Source of the DNA: Dryas octopetala
Lineage: Eukaryota > Streptophyta > Magnoliopsida > Rosales > Rosaceae
Length of the DNA: 64,000 nucleotides
Direction of reading: 5' to 3'
Assembly: GCA_963921425.1 (NCBI GenBank)
Contig: OY992837.1
Location: 10,637,896 to 10,701,895 of the forward strand
The notes beneath the pieces were generated by a model. It worked only from the letters and a program-made list of their open reading frames with translations. It made no database searches and had not been told where the DNA came from. Positions 1 through 13,212 of this stretch are shown here, one piece after another (the first letter of the stretch is position 1; the number at the start of each line of letters is the position of its first letter). A program made the position numbers and the translations under genes.

Positions 1-739
1 TATTAAGTTAATAATTTAAGGTCAAGCCAATTTTAATGTTGAACAGTTCGTAGAGCGATGATTTTTTTTTTTTTTTTGTGAGAATTCATAGAAGATTTAA
101 TTCACAAGAAAATGCGGAATCAACATAATCACAGTATTCAAAGCTATGTACCATCTAATGAGCAAGTCTACATTCTACAACAAGCTTTTGACCAATGAAT
201 AAACCTGAAGGGGTTAGCCAGCAAGGGTGTGGTTATATTATATGTTTAGAATATCCAATGAAGAAAAAAACATAAAACTTGTAGTTTTTCCATACAAAGA
301 ACAGATTAAGAAAACATAAAAGATATTTTCAGGCCAAAAATAAAGAAAAAGAGATATTTAAATATATAGAGAATTATGCCAAATGAACTCTGGCATTAGA
401 AGTTCACGACTTTATGTACAGTGGGAACTAATAAACCAGCCTACTAGTAGTACTAGTGTACAACTCTGATTTGCCACGCAAATTGAAAGCCTAAGCCCCT
501 TAAGTTAAAGGAAGATCATAATATTGAAAAATTAAAGCCAAATAATTCAAGCTGATAGCTGCGGAAGTTCCATAATCACCTCATCAAAGTCAAAGGACAA
601 GGGCTGTGGTACAAGGTGAATACTTCCAAGAGTGTGAACTGTGGAGAAATAATACAAAGGCATTTGAGCCGGGAGAAGGGTAGTAAAACAAAGGTAAAGA
701 GCACATACAACATAGTGTTGCGAACTGAAGAAGAGGTTT
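1..739. other. Intergenic, 3' side of the RING gene
   Basis: No gene was recognised here. The part nearest 739 should hold the 3' UTR of the minus-strand RING gene. A poly-T run occurs near 67-77. The rest is ordinary AT-rich sequence. Confidence 0.5.
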
Positions 740-2002
740 TCAGTTCAGTCTTCTCCTTCTGGGGGCACGAGAATCTCCACTGTCCATGTCCGAAACCCTA
801 GAAGCCTCATTTCTTCTTCTGGAAGATGAAGTTGAAAGGGAAACCATGGAATCGATTTCCACAGCCGTGTCCATTTGACTCTCTGAATTTATAACAGCTG
901 CAATACTTGAGAACGAGTCTCTATCATCAACAGGTGGAGGCTGCTCTTGATTTCTACCTGTAGGCGTAGGGTGACTACGGAAATATGCCTCAACTAACCT
1001 TTCAGCAGAACTCAATGCAGACGAGAGAGAAGAAAGTGTTGCTCTATGTGATTGTGTTCTTCGAAGTAGCAAGGACTGAAGCCGACGGTTTTCTCCCGTT
1101 TCAAGGCTAGTTGTGTTGTCTTGCGTTAAATCCACAACATTGTCTGCCAGAGCCACTGGATTTTGTTCTCTGCGCAGTCCTCGAGATGTCAGAATCTGAT
1201 TTAACAAGGAATTAGTTCTTTCTGCTGTTTCCCGGGCACTCTCAGGCTCCGGAGGTTGAACCAGATCCCGAGACAAATCAAATCTACTTCCAAGGCGTCG
1301 AATCATCTCCTCCACTGGAAAAGCAAATGCACTCCTCTGAAGGGTTTGTCTCAAACTTTCAACCCGCCGTGCATGAGGCCTAAGAGGGATCTTAAGATTT
1401 GAGTCATCATCTGGCTCACGCATATTGTTCCCACGACCATAAATTGGGGTTACATTCTTGATAGTTACCTCTCCCTTACAAACTGGGCATTCCTTTGCAT
1501 CTGAATGCACATGTAACCATCGGTAAAGGCATGGCCAACAAAACAAATGACCACAACAAGTCACCACAGGGTCCCTAGACAAGTCCAAACAAATATTACA
1601 ATCGAAAAAGCTCCCATCATTGCCACTGCCCTTTTCAACTTCATCCTTATTCTCTGATGTCTCATTTTCTAAAATCCCATTGTTATTCTCACATGTTTTT
1701 GGCACATCACTCATTCTTTCCTCCGCGGCAACACTACCCTCACCTGCTTGTAATGTACTTGAATTACCAGAATTGACCATCAATTGATTCAGCTCCATTG
1801 AAATGTTTGGAGCTTCAGATGGCGGCCATCTCCACTGTCGAGCCCTAAGCCTCACAGCTTCCGCAACCGCAATTCTGTGAACAGGATTTTCAATCCAAGC
1901 ATCCAAATTTACAGGCTCATTCAACAACGAGGCTGATGTCGGCTCGGGACCTGGACCCAGATTCAGGTCAAGGTTCATTGCATCAGATGTCTCCTCACCC
2001 AT
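740..2002 (-). CDS. RING-HC E3 ubiquitin ligase, MUSE1/MUSE2-like
   Basis: An uninterrupted single-exon reading frame of 420 residues. The ATG at 2002 is the first in frame; the frame extends upstream to 2017 only through a TTG. A C3HC4 RING finger is visible at about residues 135-175: C135, C138, C150, H152, C155, C158, C172 and C175. The N-terminus carries LDLNLG, an LxLxL (EAR-like) pattern, at about residues 11-16. After the RING comes a charged, Ser/Arg-rich tail with VVDLT at about 289-293, which looks like a SUMO-interacting motif. RING proteins of this type transfer ubiquitin from an E2 to a substrate. The length, N-terminus and RING position resemble the Arabidopsis MUSE1/MUSE2 pair (At3g58030/At2g42030), which are linked to turnover of NLR immune receptors. 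That match is from memory, so it is less certain than the RING call. An RMA-type membrane ligase is unlikely because no C-terminal membrane segment is seen. Confidence 0.9.
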   Translation of the reverse strand: MGEETSDAMNLDLNLGPGPEPTSASLLNEPVNLDAWIENPVHRIAVAEAVRLRARQWRWPPSEAPNISMELNQLMVNSGNSSTLQAGEGSVAAEERMSDVPKTCENNNGILENETSENKDEVEKGSGNDGSFFDCNICLDLSRDPVVTCCGHLFCWPCLYRWLHVHSDAKECPVCKGEVTIKNVTPIYGRGNNMREPDDDSNLKIPLRPHARRVESLRQTLQRSAFAFPVEEMIRRLGSRFDLSRDLVQPPEPESARETAERTNSLLNQILTSRGLRREQNPVALADNVVDLTQDNTTSLETGENRRLQSLLLRRTQSHRATLSSLSSALSSAERLVEAYFRSHPTPTGRNQEQPPPVDDRDSFSSIAAVINSESQMDTAVEIDSMVSLSTSSSRRRNEASRVSDMDSGDSRAPRRRRLN

Positions 2003-2949
2003 CACAAATTGACCCAAAAAGTTTACTTTATCCCAAAATTAACAAACCCAAATCAAAACCCCTAGCTTCATCGCAAAATTCAAGAAACCCACATCACAGA
2101 ACCCCAAAACCTAATTTCGCCCAAAATTGAAGAATCCCAAATCACAAAACCCTATTTTTTATTATAAATACGAACGCCTCCATATCAAAAACCCATAAGT
2201 AATCACTAAATTGAAGGAACCAAGATGGGAAAAAACCCTAAATTAAGCAAATCCAAATCGGAAACCTTATCCAAACACAGAAATCAGCAAGTCAAGCTGG
2301 GTTTAGGTCATCAAGATGGTGACTTTAAAAGCATTCGTTCTGCGATATAAGCTTCTAGATGGTAATCTAGGGTTTCAGAAGCGGTGAAAAAGGAAAATTA
2401 AGGTTTAGGAAAGAAAATTGAACACCTGGGTCGTGATGAAACGCTGTGGATGGTCAACTAGAGTTGCAGTGTGTTTGAGAAGGAGTTGGAGACCCCCTGA
2501 GCTGAGTTGGGCCCGAGTCGACTCGCCATGGATGACCCTCTTTCTTGATCAGCGATCTAGTCCACAGAGAGGGAGAGGAGGGTGGATGAGTGTGTGCAAT
2601 GAATTTAGGACCAGGGCAAGAGAGCAATGATCCCTTGCTTTGGCGTTTATGCGTAAGACTTTGTTTGGATGATGATCATGATTGTGATTAACGGCTGTGA
2701 TGAAGTATATGTGACCTAAGCTTTTGAGACCCAACCCAATAGTTACCAGGGAATTTTCATCATATGACCCTCTTAAATCTTAGTGAAGGTAAACCTAAAA
2801 CCCAAAAATAAAATCATTACTCTTATAACTCATTTTAAATGAGAAAGGGACTAAAATACCTACGAAAGATAAATATATTGAATAGAGTAACACATGTTGA
2901 TATTTGAAGTCGAATATGTGAATATGTGAATATGCTTGAAGAATGTTAA
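2003..2949. promoter_or_regulatory. 5' UTR and promoter region of the RING gene
   Basis: Minus-strand leader and upstream DNA of the RING gene. No second gene is convincing; the short frames at 2418-2734 look like chance. The 9-bp target duplication of the adjacent MULE is at 2941-2949. Confidence 0.4.
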
Positions 2950-3914
2950 GAGAGTAGTTTTGCTCACCCCCTTAACTCAATGTATGCTTAATTTTCATCT
3001 AAAATGTTATCATGTGTTTATAAAACTAACCGTGAGTTAATTTATTATATTTAATTATTTCTGACGTTATTTAATGATGAGAGAGAAAAATAATTTGACA
3101 AATTTTTTCTATTTTACCCTTATCTTTTATTAATCAACTTTTTTCTTAAATTTTTATTATCTATTAATTTCTCTTTTCTCTTTTTTCTAACCATTTATGC
3201 TTCTTCGTTTTTTGGCTCTTCTCCAGAACGCAAAATGGCTCTTCTGAGTCTTCTCCAATACCCAAGAAAAAAACCTTAGTTGTGTATTATGTTATGGCAG
3301 AATTATTGGTTGTTTTTTATTTTATTTTTTTGGTTTTGTTGATTTTTTGTTCATGGGAGAGTTGCAGGCAAAAGAAGAAGAAAAATTGAAGGAAGAAGAA
3401 AGGATTTGTTGCAGGGAAAGAATTTGTTGTTGTTTTAATTGATGGGAGAGTTTAGACAAACAAAAATTTAGATAGGAGAGTTGCAGTTGAAGGATTTGTT
3501 GGATTTTTTTTTTTTTTTGTGTTTTTACTTTTTGGAGTTGCTGGGATTTCATTTTTTTTTTCTTCTTTGGTTAAGGTTGTTGGAATCTAAGTAGGTAATT
3601 TGGAAGCTTAGTGATGAGTAAGAATAAGAAGAAAAAAAAGGGTGGGGTGGCGTTGGTGATGGTGGAGTATTGGAGTTGCAGAAGAAGAAAATCAAATGAC
3701 GGTAATACCCCTTTGACTGTTAAATAAAAATAAAAGATGTTAAAAGTAAGGGGTGTGTGTAATTAAACCAAATGGGGGGGGGGGGTCTGACTGAAAATAT
3801 CTCATAATTAAATACAATGGGTTAATTCATGATTAATTTTTTAAACACATAACAACATTTTAGATGAGAGGTAAGCATATACCTAAGTTAAAGGAGGTGA
3901 GCAAAACTGCTCTC
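2950..3914. mobile_element. Non-autonomous MULE with long terminal inverted repeats
   Basis: The ends are inverted copies: the left end begins GAGAGTAGTTTTGCTCACC and the right end, read on the other strand, differs from it at one base. Similarity continues inward for roughly 110-120 bp. Flanking 9-bp direct repeats GAATGTTAA at 2941-2949 and 3915-3923 are identical, the target-site length typical of Mutator-like elements. The interior holds purine/pyrimidine-rich DNA and a G run near 3774-3785. No transposase is seen, so it must rely on an autonomous relative. Confidence 0.88.
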
Positions 3915-3923
3915 GAATGTTAA

Positions 3924-6427
3924 AGTCGAATAAGTTGAGATTAAAGTCGATCATGCATATTTATGACATATGAGGATATTTTGCTTCATCAAAATGCCTA
4001 AAGAGTAATAATAGTAATGCCAAAGGTTAAAATATTTTAGCATTCTTTAAAGGACAATACTTCCTTCTGGTAGGAGGATCAGTCCTCACTAATGTGGCAT
4101 AACCACAACCACATACATTTTTTTAAGAACTAATTATAAATAAGTCAATAAAATTTTTCACAATTATATTTTAATTAATGCATTTTTAATAATTTCATTT
4201 TAGCCACTATTGACCAAAATGAAAAAAATATGAATTACAATAAATTAATAAATATACATTATTATTCATATTTATATTTGTATTAGGTTTATATTTGACT
4301 GCTACGCCATAAGTTCTAGAATCCTAATTCTAAACCCTAAAATGTAATTTATCAAAATATACTATTGACTAATATGAGATAGAAAATTTTGTATGGACTT
4401 ATTTGTAATATTAAAACTTTTATTGACTTTTTTGTAATTTGCTATTGTTTTAAAACTCAATAACTCTTAATCCAAATACTTTTTGTTGAGATAATTTTTA
4501 TCTTAGTTAAAATCTTTTTATTTTATTGTTTATGATACCTCAGTTAAAGTTAAGACAAATAGTCAAAAGGATTTTTTTTAGGGGTGGGCATTAATACCGG
4601 GATACCTAACCTATACCGATTCCATCTCGTATCATCTCGGTTATGTCCCGTACCATTTATGTTCCATAATTTTCGGGATGATCCTGTATCGATCCCGAAT
4701 ACAATGGGATAGGAACGGTACAAATATTTCAATCCCATCCTGTCTCATCCCATCCCGTATATAATTTATTTTATTATTTTCTTTTATTTTATACCATTCC
4801 CCTTCTTTTTCTCCATAAGACCTGACAATACGTTAGATTGATTATAACATGTGGCAGTGTATCGGATACACTCAATAATTTTTCCAATTACTCAAGTTGG
4901 TCATATTCTAGGGGTTTTTTTTTAGGCAGAGGCTGGTCATATTCTAGACTTCTAGTTAAATAACACTTGCATAGAATCATGACCTCCCTCCAAACTTGCA
5001 TTCTAGCCAAAACACTCTTCCATTGTCCATCGGTCTAACTAAAGTATCATAAAAAATAAAATAAAAAAAGCTTATAACTAAGGGAAAAGTTAACTCAACA
5101 AAACATATTTGGGTTAACAATTATTGGGCTTCAAAAAACAAAGGGATGTGTGTTGTCGTGGTTGTGCTACATCAATGGGGCTGAGGAATTCCTACTACCA
5201 TGGACTGTGGAGAGTATAATCCTTCTTTAAAAGGAGTCATTTGAGAAAAATTCCTTAATTATTATGTAAAAGTTAGAGTATCCTATTTAAAATCACTTAG
5301 CAATTCATAAATTTTAAAGATTTTATATATTATTAAGCAAGATTTTATACATTATTATGCAAGATTTTGTATTCTCAACATGCTCCTTGATATGTGATGT
5401 AACTAAATACACATTAAAATTTGCCTTATGGACCCAATTTCAATTCTTCACCTTAAAAAAAAAAAAAAAAACAAAATACGTTGATAAATCATATTGGGAG
5501 TAGGCATGATTGTTGATGAATTATATACTCAAAGCAATTAACCAAAACTAATTGTCTATGGGGGAAAGGACTTAAAATCTTGAAGATTGTTATACAAGGT
5601 TATTCCAACAACTTGCGGTTCAAATTGACTTTCCACTAGGCATGCGGTCCGTTATGATGGGTGGGACTTTGCTTTATTTACTTACTGGACTGGAAAGTGA
5701 TGTGCAATGGAACTTTCAACGGGATTTGGAAAATCTTTAGATGGACCGTGTCGTATATTACTTACTTACTGGACTTCGTTGTCCGAAAAACAAACGAGAT
5801 GTGAAATTTCAGTAAAATTTAACCTTTAAATAATCTATATTATGAAAACTTCAAGTTCAAACAACTCCATGTGGGGACTTGTTAAACAACTGATAGAGTT
5901 TAGAGTTGCCAACAAAAAAAAAAATTTAGAGTTTAGCTCTCAAATTTAGAGTAGTCCAATTAAAAAAATACAATTTAGAGTCATCCAAATTTTCATAGTT
6001 AAACTCTAAGCCTTAAGTGGGTGGATAAACAAAATTATCAAAGGTCATTCGAGTAGATCAGAATCCGCTATAGAGGCGGCCTTGTTGCCCTCATTTTGAG
6101 TCTTTTATGCTAACATGTGTGATTAGGACCTTTACTTGTTAGGACCATTTGGTATAACGTACACAAGGAATTCAACTTGCCACAAAATTTACTTTGTGTT
6201 TGTGAGACAAATGACCGACATTTATGATTCATACCATGAAAAGCAATTTTCATTTTTTTAAAAAAAGTTATTAAACAATATACTTTTTTAAAGTTGTTTG
6301 ACTAGCATTGCCTATGTGGTACACCATCAAACAATGTGTAAGTTCTTCTGTTTCTTAATTAGTGTACTATAGCACCAAACATAATACTGAAAAAGCTCTG
6401 CTAATCCACTGATGTTAATAAATTCAA
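3924..6427. other. Intergenic AT-rich spacer
   Basis: No gene was recognised. It includes a probable hAT element end at 4579, a poly-A run near 5454-5470 and a short duplicated phrase (AAGATTTTATACATTATTA-like) near 5315-5370. Confidence 0.4.
4579..4760. mobile_element. Probable hAT MITE fragment, one end only
   Basis: The sequence starts TAGGGGTGGGCATTAATACC, the same TAGGGGTGGG terminus as the complete hAT element at 49577. It continues with the reiterated CCCGTACC/ATCCCGTAT phrases common in such elements. No matching CCCACCCCTA end was found downstream, so it appears truncated and its right limit is approximate. Confidence 0.45.
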
Positions 6428-8089
<1,662 letters not shown>

Positions 8090-8340
8090 TTATACAAATC
8101 AGTAAAATGGGGTTTTGGGTTTTTGTTAAATGCATTAGTGGGTAATCATGCAACCAATTTATAGAAGAATGTCACATAACTCAACTTTAATCATACAGTA
8201 CTCACCTAAGGTACTCCGCACAAGAATGTACAAAGCCCCATTCCCAAGCACAATAGCCTAAAATGCTAGAGTCAACAAAATTAGCGCAAATTAGCTGAGT
8301 TAACCCCTCCATATTGGACAAAAGCGATAGCAGCTAAAAA

Positions 8341-10048
8341 TAACTTTGTCATTTCCAGGGTCCTCAACTCGCCACACTGGTTTTGGAGCATTCAGAATGT
8401 CCTCAGCTCATTTTGGGTCAAACCCAGGTGGCCCTTCTCCTTCTTCATCATGGTTCAGTCTTGTCTGTTTCTTTTCATACTGTTGGTTTTGATATAGAAT
8501 TTTTGGTGTGTATGCTAAATGCATTTGGTGGGCTGTAGTGAATTTTATGGGTTTGTATTAATGAAATTAAAAAATTTGGTTATATTTAATTTGTAATTGA
8601 GGAGAGGTTTGGCGTAATTCAAAGTTTAAGCATTGTGGATAAAACCCTGTGAATATATTGGGAAATTAGAAGTTTCAATTTGTTTTTGCCTCCTTTGTAG
8701 TTATTGCAATAATAAATTGGCAGACATGGCTAGATATCAGAAAGATAATGGTAACAAGAGTGCACCCTTTTCTTGTGCTGTTATCTTTATCAAGTCATCG
8801 TCTGTATGATTTACTAGGACATGTACATGATTATATATGTTTAGGTAGTTATCCAAATTGAGTAATTTATTATATCTTACCATTCTTTACAAATATAGTT
8901 TATGTTAAATTGAAGAGCAATGCTGGTAAGATCAATTTCTGTTAGTGGTGCAGTGACCCAACAAAGCATGAGATAACAGATGGAAAGGAGGAGATGTGAG
9001 CTATTTGTACAGTTTGTGAGAAGATTGCCTACCAGAACCCAAAGATGGTATGTTGTTCGAATTGGAGTTTGTTTTGCAATGGAAATTTCATTAATCTGTG
9101 CATGTATTAGTCCCGGAGCAAGTGATCCTAGTTTGAATATCTTGAGTGGATTTAGACTCAAGTTATTATGTTGTAGATTTGGAATGAAATCACTGTGTGA
9201 ATCCTAATAAATAGATTGATCACATAGTAACTTCATTCCAAATCACAACATAACAATTCAGTCTATTTCCACCCAAGATATTCAAACTAGGATCACTTGC
9301 TTCGGGACTGATACATGCACAAATCAATGAAATTTCCATTGCAAAACAAACTTCAATCGAAAAGCATACCATCTTTGGGTTCTGGTACGCAATCTTCTCA
9401 CAAACTGTACAAATAGCTCTCATATTCTCCTTTCCCTCTCGTATCTCATGCTTTGTTGGGCCACCGCACCACTGACAGAAATTTGATCTTACGAGCATTG
9501 CCCTTCAATTTAACATAAACTATATTTGTAAAGAATAATAAGATAATAACAACCTAAACATATATAATCATGTACATGTCCTAGCAAATCATACATATGA
9601 TGACTTGATAAAGATAACAGCACAAGAAAAAGGTCCACTCTTGTTACCATTATCTTTCGGATATCTAGCCATGTCTGCCAATTTATTATTGCAATAACTA
9701 CAAATGACAAAGGTATCAAAAGGAGGCAAACACAAATTGAAACTTCTAATTTCCCAATATATTCATCCACAATGCTTAAACTTTGAATTACGCTAAACCT
9801 CTCATCAATTACAAATTAAATAGAACCAAATCTTTTAATCTCATTAATACAATTCATCTCCCAAGGTTCAAAACCAACTAAATTTCACTATAACCCACCA
9901 AATAAATTTAACATACGCACCAAAAATCTATGCCAAACCTATTTCCCGAGGTTCAGAAGCAACTAAAATTCCCCCGAATGAGCTAAGGACATTCTGAATG
10001 CTCCAAAATGAGTGCGGCGAGTTGAGGACCCGAGAAATGACAAAGTTA
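8341..10048. repeat. Large inverted repeat of Nudix hydrolase 23-like gene fragments
   Basis: The left arm (8341 to about 9213) and the right arm (about 9216 to 10048) are reverse-complement copies with small differences, meeting at a very short centre near 9195-9235. Each arm contains the same gene pieces: a transit-peptide-like exon (STRxTxFGAFRMS in other family members), an intron, and a zinc-ribbon exon. The zinc-ribbon exon reads [20 protein letters not shown] to YQNPKM on the minus strand at about 9486-9366 and more degenerately on the plus strand at about 8945-9050. This ribbon is characteristic of Nudix hydrolase 23, a chloroplast FAD/ADP-ribose pyrophosphatase. Neither arm contains the Nudix box, so neither can encode an active enzyme. 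A transcript across the centre would fold into a hairpin of more than 800 bp. Confidence 0.85.
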
Positions 10049-10249
10049 CTGCAACTCCACAGTCCCCAGGGCGAAGTGCATTGATCGTAGGAGACCTACT
10101 TGATTTTTCGGTCGCCTCCACTGTTGGGAATCGATCCCTGCCTCCTTGATTTTCTTGTTTGCCTCACCTTCAACGAGGGCTGCTTCATTGCTATGCTGAT
10201 TATCCTTAATTGGGCCAAACTTCTCAATTATTTTCCCAGTTGAAGCCAT
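10046..10249 (-). CDS. Small hypothetical ORF abutting the Nudix inverted repeat
   Basis: An ATG at 10249 opens a 67-codon frame beginning MASTGKIIEKFGPIKDNQ. I do not recognise it. A GAAG/GTGAGG donor-like sequence lies inside the frame, and TTGCAG occurs at its end just before the Nudix arm, so it may be the first exon of a chimeric transcript reading into the right arm. A short G/A-rich leader with repeated GGCGTA units lies just upstream (10256-10320). It could equally be chance coding. Confidence 0.3.
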   Translation of the reverse strand: MASTGKIIEKFGPIKDNQHSNEAALVEGEANKKIKEAGIDSQQWRRPKNQVGLLRSMHFALGTVELQ

Positions 10250-12526
10250 GGATACAGAAGAGAGAGGGACAGAGAGTGAAGAGGAGAGGGAAGGCGTAGG
10301 CGTAGGCGTAGGGAGAGGGTGAGACTGAGAGAATCAGAAATTCATTTAGCTTATTAAATCTAACGGCCCATATTTTAGCTTATTAAATCTAACGGCCGAG
10401 AGCATCGGGGGAGAGGAGAGAGAAATGAGAATTAATTTCTGATTTTTGGGGTTTGGAGTTTTTATTAATATAATTTAACAAATGTATGTTTTTTAATTGA
10501 TCAAAAAAGTCAATAAAAAATTTTAATATTACAAATAAGTCAATGAATAATTCTTAAATGCCAAAATAGGCACCTTGACTAAAATGAATTAAAGTGAAAT
10601 CATACTCAATATATAACAAATATTATAAATTACAGTTACTGCCACTGTTACTAATATCTGAAAATTTCAAAAAATTACAAAACGATTAACATAAACCAAA
10701 ATTCACTGATTTTAAAAGGTCAATATAAATCAATGTAATAGTTACTTATTCAAAATTAGTAATTGTGTGACAATTACCGAATCAAAATTTACACCACCAT
10801 AAAATAATAAACACTAAACCAAAAACTTCAACACTACAATTCAATACTATAATGGAACATGCAAAACCACTAAAACATATATTGAAACAGAAACAATGAA
10901 ATTCAATCACTAACTAACTCAAACATTTTAACAAAACTTAATCTATTTTCCAATTACTAAAATCAACTGTTAACATAGGGTTAAATTTAAAAAATGAACG
11001 GTTTTAATTATGAATTTACATTATAGAATGAGAATAATAAAGAAGAAGATGGAGAGGGTGGATAACATTCCTCTGACAGGAAATCATGTTAGGTGAGATG
11101 AGGAATTATCTCGAATAGCGACGCCCAACCTTCTTCTTGACAAGCTTGAGAAAGAGGGATTTGAGATTTGGCACTGCAGGGTAGCAAGGCAACGCCAGAG
11201 GTGGGACTGTGGCGCGTGAGAAGGTCAAAGGCGTTGGATTGGAGGTTGGTGTCACGCGTGGAGTGGATGAGGTGGACAAAAAAAAAATATATATATATAT
11301 ATAGAGAGGAGGGGCGACCGGAGGCCGCTAGAAGAAAGGAGAGAGGGTGGAGATGAGGTGCCGTAACAGGTGCGGATGGAGGCTATTTTTATTTTTATTA
11401 TTTTTTCAGTTTTTTTTTTTTTTTTTGAGTTCATTGAAGGGGAACTGATGTGGCCATGTTTTAACCATTAGATTTTTTGAACGAGCATGATTTTATAAAA
11501 GGCATGAAATAACACACCCAGTAATGGCAAAGCAGAGGATCAAAATCCAGTATATTAGTATATTTGTAAGAGTAAATTACACTAATATCCTTGAGGTTTA
11601 GAATATGTTAGGATTTAATGTGCATTGTCAAAAATTACATCTAAATTGTCCATGATTATTTGGTTTAGTGCCTAGCACTCGGTCTCTTTTTTGTCTTTTT
11701 TGTCAAGGAGGAGGTTCTGATTTCAAATTTCATGAATGACAATTGATTAATAAAAATTACATTGCACATTACAGACAGATAGCAAGGTTGAACCAATTTG
11801 TCCAAATAAAAAAACACTCCTCTACCTCCATTTTCATTGCGTATTATTCAAAGAGAACCAATTTGGCCAAGATCACATTTAATACTCCCATCAATGTTGA
11901 GCTTCAACCAACTACTATGAGGGGGATAGTGGGAGACCAGTGAAGATGAAGTAAATTGTCTACAACATACTGCTTAGTGACATTTTGTGTTCAATGTGGT
12001 GTTTCAAATTCAGGGTTAAAAACAGTGGTGCATCTCCATTTGCAGTTATACCAAACTGTGACTAAAAAGGCAAGAGAGCAAGGGATACCTTGCAAATTCT
12101 GAGATTTTTGAGTTCAAATTAATTGTGAAACCAATCCATAAAGTCCAAAGAGAAAGAATGGTCTAGACCAACATTGACGCCAACAGCTGCCTAGATTTGG
12201 AGGGCAGATCTGCAGCTCCTGAACACTAAAGATTCAACCATATAGAGAGGCATCTAGGAAAAGTAGAGCAATCCAACATCTTCCTTTTGACTCTTTTAAC
12301 AATTGGTCAATAACTTCCCATGGACAACACCAGTTAACCAAGAATGGCCAGCACCCACCACCAACCATCCAGCACCAGCAAAATGCTTGGACTAAGACGA
12401 TTTTATTTAATAAAATGAAAGGCCTTTAATAAAAGAGACTTCTCACATTGTTTTTCATTATAATAAAAAACATTAACTATAAACACTGAGAAGTGAGTTA
12501 TTTATCTGCCAAACATTCTTCTTACG
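10250..12526. other. Intergenic spacer with repeat remnants
   Basis: A near-identical phrase TTTAGCTTATTAAATCTAACGG occurs twice in tandem (about 10346-10395). A stretch near 10995-11085 resembles the right arm of the MITE at 15290-15676. A GC-richer patch at 11110-11280 can be read on the minus strand as protein-like text (DTNLQSNAFDLLTRHS), possibly a captured gene fragment, but I cannot name it. A (TA)n run occurs near 11288-11304. No confident gene was found. Confidence 0.35.
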
Positions 12527-13085
12527 GTTAGATCCAATATCCTGGTCCTTGCGGAAAGGAAAAAGAATTTCACGTTCTTCCTTTCGGGAAGGGAGGATTA
12601 GGAAAATCCTATTGATTGCAGCTTTCTTCAGACCTCAGGGAAAAGCATGAAAAAAAGGCTCGAATGGTACGATCCCTCCGTCACCCCAGAATGAAAGGGG
12701 CGATCTCGTAATTCTTGGTCTGTGAAGATACGTTGTTAGGTGCTCCGTTTTATTTTCCCATTGAGGCCAAACCTAAACCTGTGCTCGAGAGATAGCTGTC
12801 CATATACTGATAAGGGATGTATGGATTCTCGAGAAGAGAGGAGTCGTGGTAGTCCCTCCTGAACCGCCTGGATCCCACGAGTGAATCTGTGTTCGCGTTC
12901 CCTAAAGCACCCTCCTCTTTCAAGAGGATTCACGGCATGTCAAGCCTTGGTAAGGTTCTTCGCTTTGCATCGAATTAAACCACATGCTCCACGGCTTGTG
13001 CGAGCCCCCGTCAATTCCTTTGAGTTTCATTTTTGCGAACGTACTCCCCAGGCATGATACTTAATGCGTTAGCTACAACACGTAA
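12527..13085 (-). other. Nuclear plastid DNA insertion (NUPT), two joined pieces
   Basis: The first piece, about 12527-12886, matches the plastid inverted-repeat region between rps12 and trnV/rrn16: the stretch with the diagnostic phrases GGCGATCTCGTAATTCTTGG and AAACCTAAACCTGTGCTCGA. The second piece, about 12887-13085, is antisense to plastid 16S rRNA, including CCCCGTCAATTCCTTTGAGT and the ACGTACTCCCCAGGC region. These pieces are not adjacent in a plastid genome and join near 12886/12887. Several differences from the plastid consensus are C-to-T or G-to-A (for example GGCATGATACTTAATGCG), as expected for a methylated nuclear insert. The 65-codon minus frame at 12736-12933 crosses the junction and is an artefact. 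Confidence 0.85.
12887..13085 (-). pseudogene. rrn16: Plastid 16S rRNA fragment inside the NUPT
   Basis: About 200 bp of the 3' half of 16S rRNA, around the universal 900-region sequence, in antisense orientation. It is truncated on both sides and not a functional rRNA gene. Confidence 0.8.
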
Positions 13086-13212
13086 TTTTCATCTTTGGAT
13101 TAACTCATCTGAAATTTAATTGTCCCACGATGGTCAATATTTATTACCTTGCTCAATATATATAAAGAAAATATACCATTCTTACATCCTCAGTAAATGT
13201 GTAAATTAAAAA

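Noticed and set aside
3322..3552. Lys/Gln-rich frame in the 2.95-kb MULE
   Set aside because: A poly-purine composition artefact with no family match recognised.
12736..12933. 65-codon minus-strand frame (MNPLERGGCFREREHRF)
   Set aside because: It spans the junction of two plastid fragments and is non-coding in the plastid genome, so it is a chance frame.
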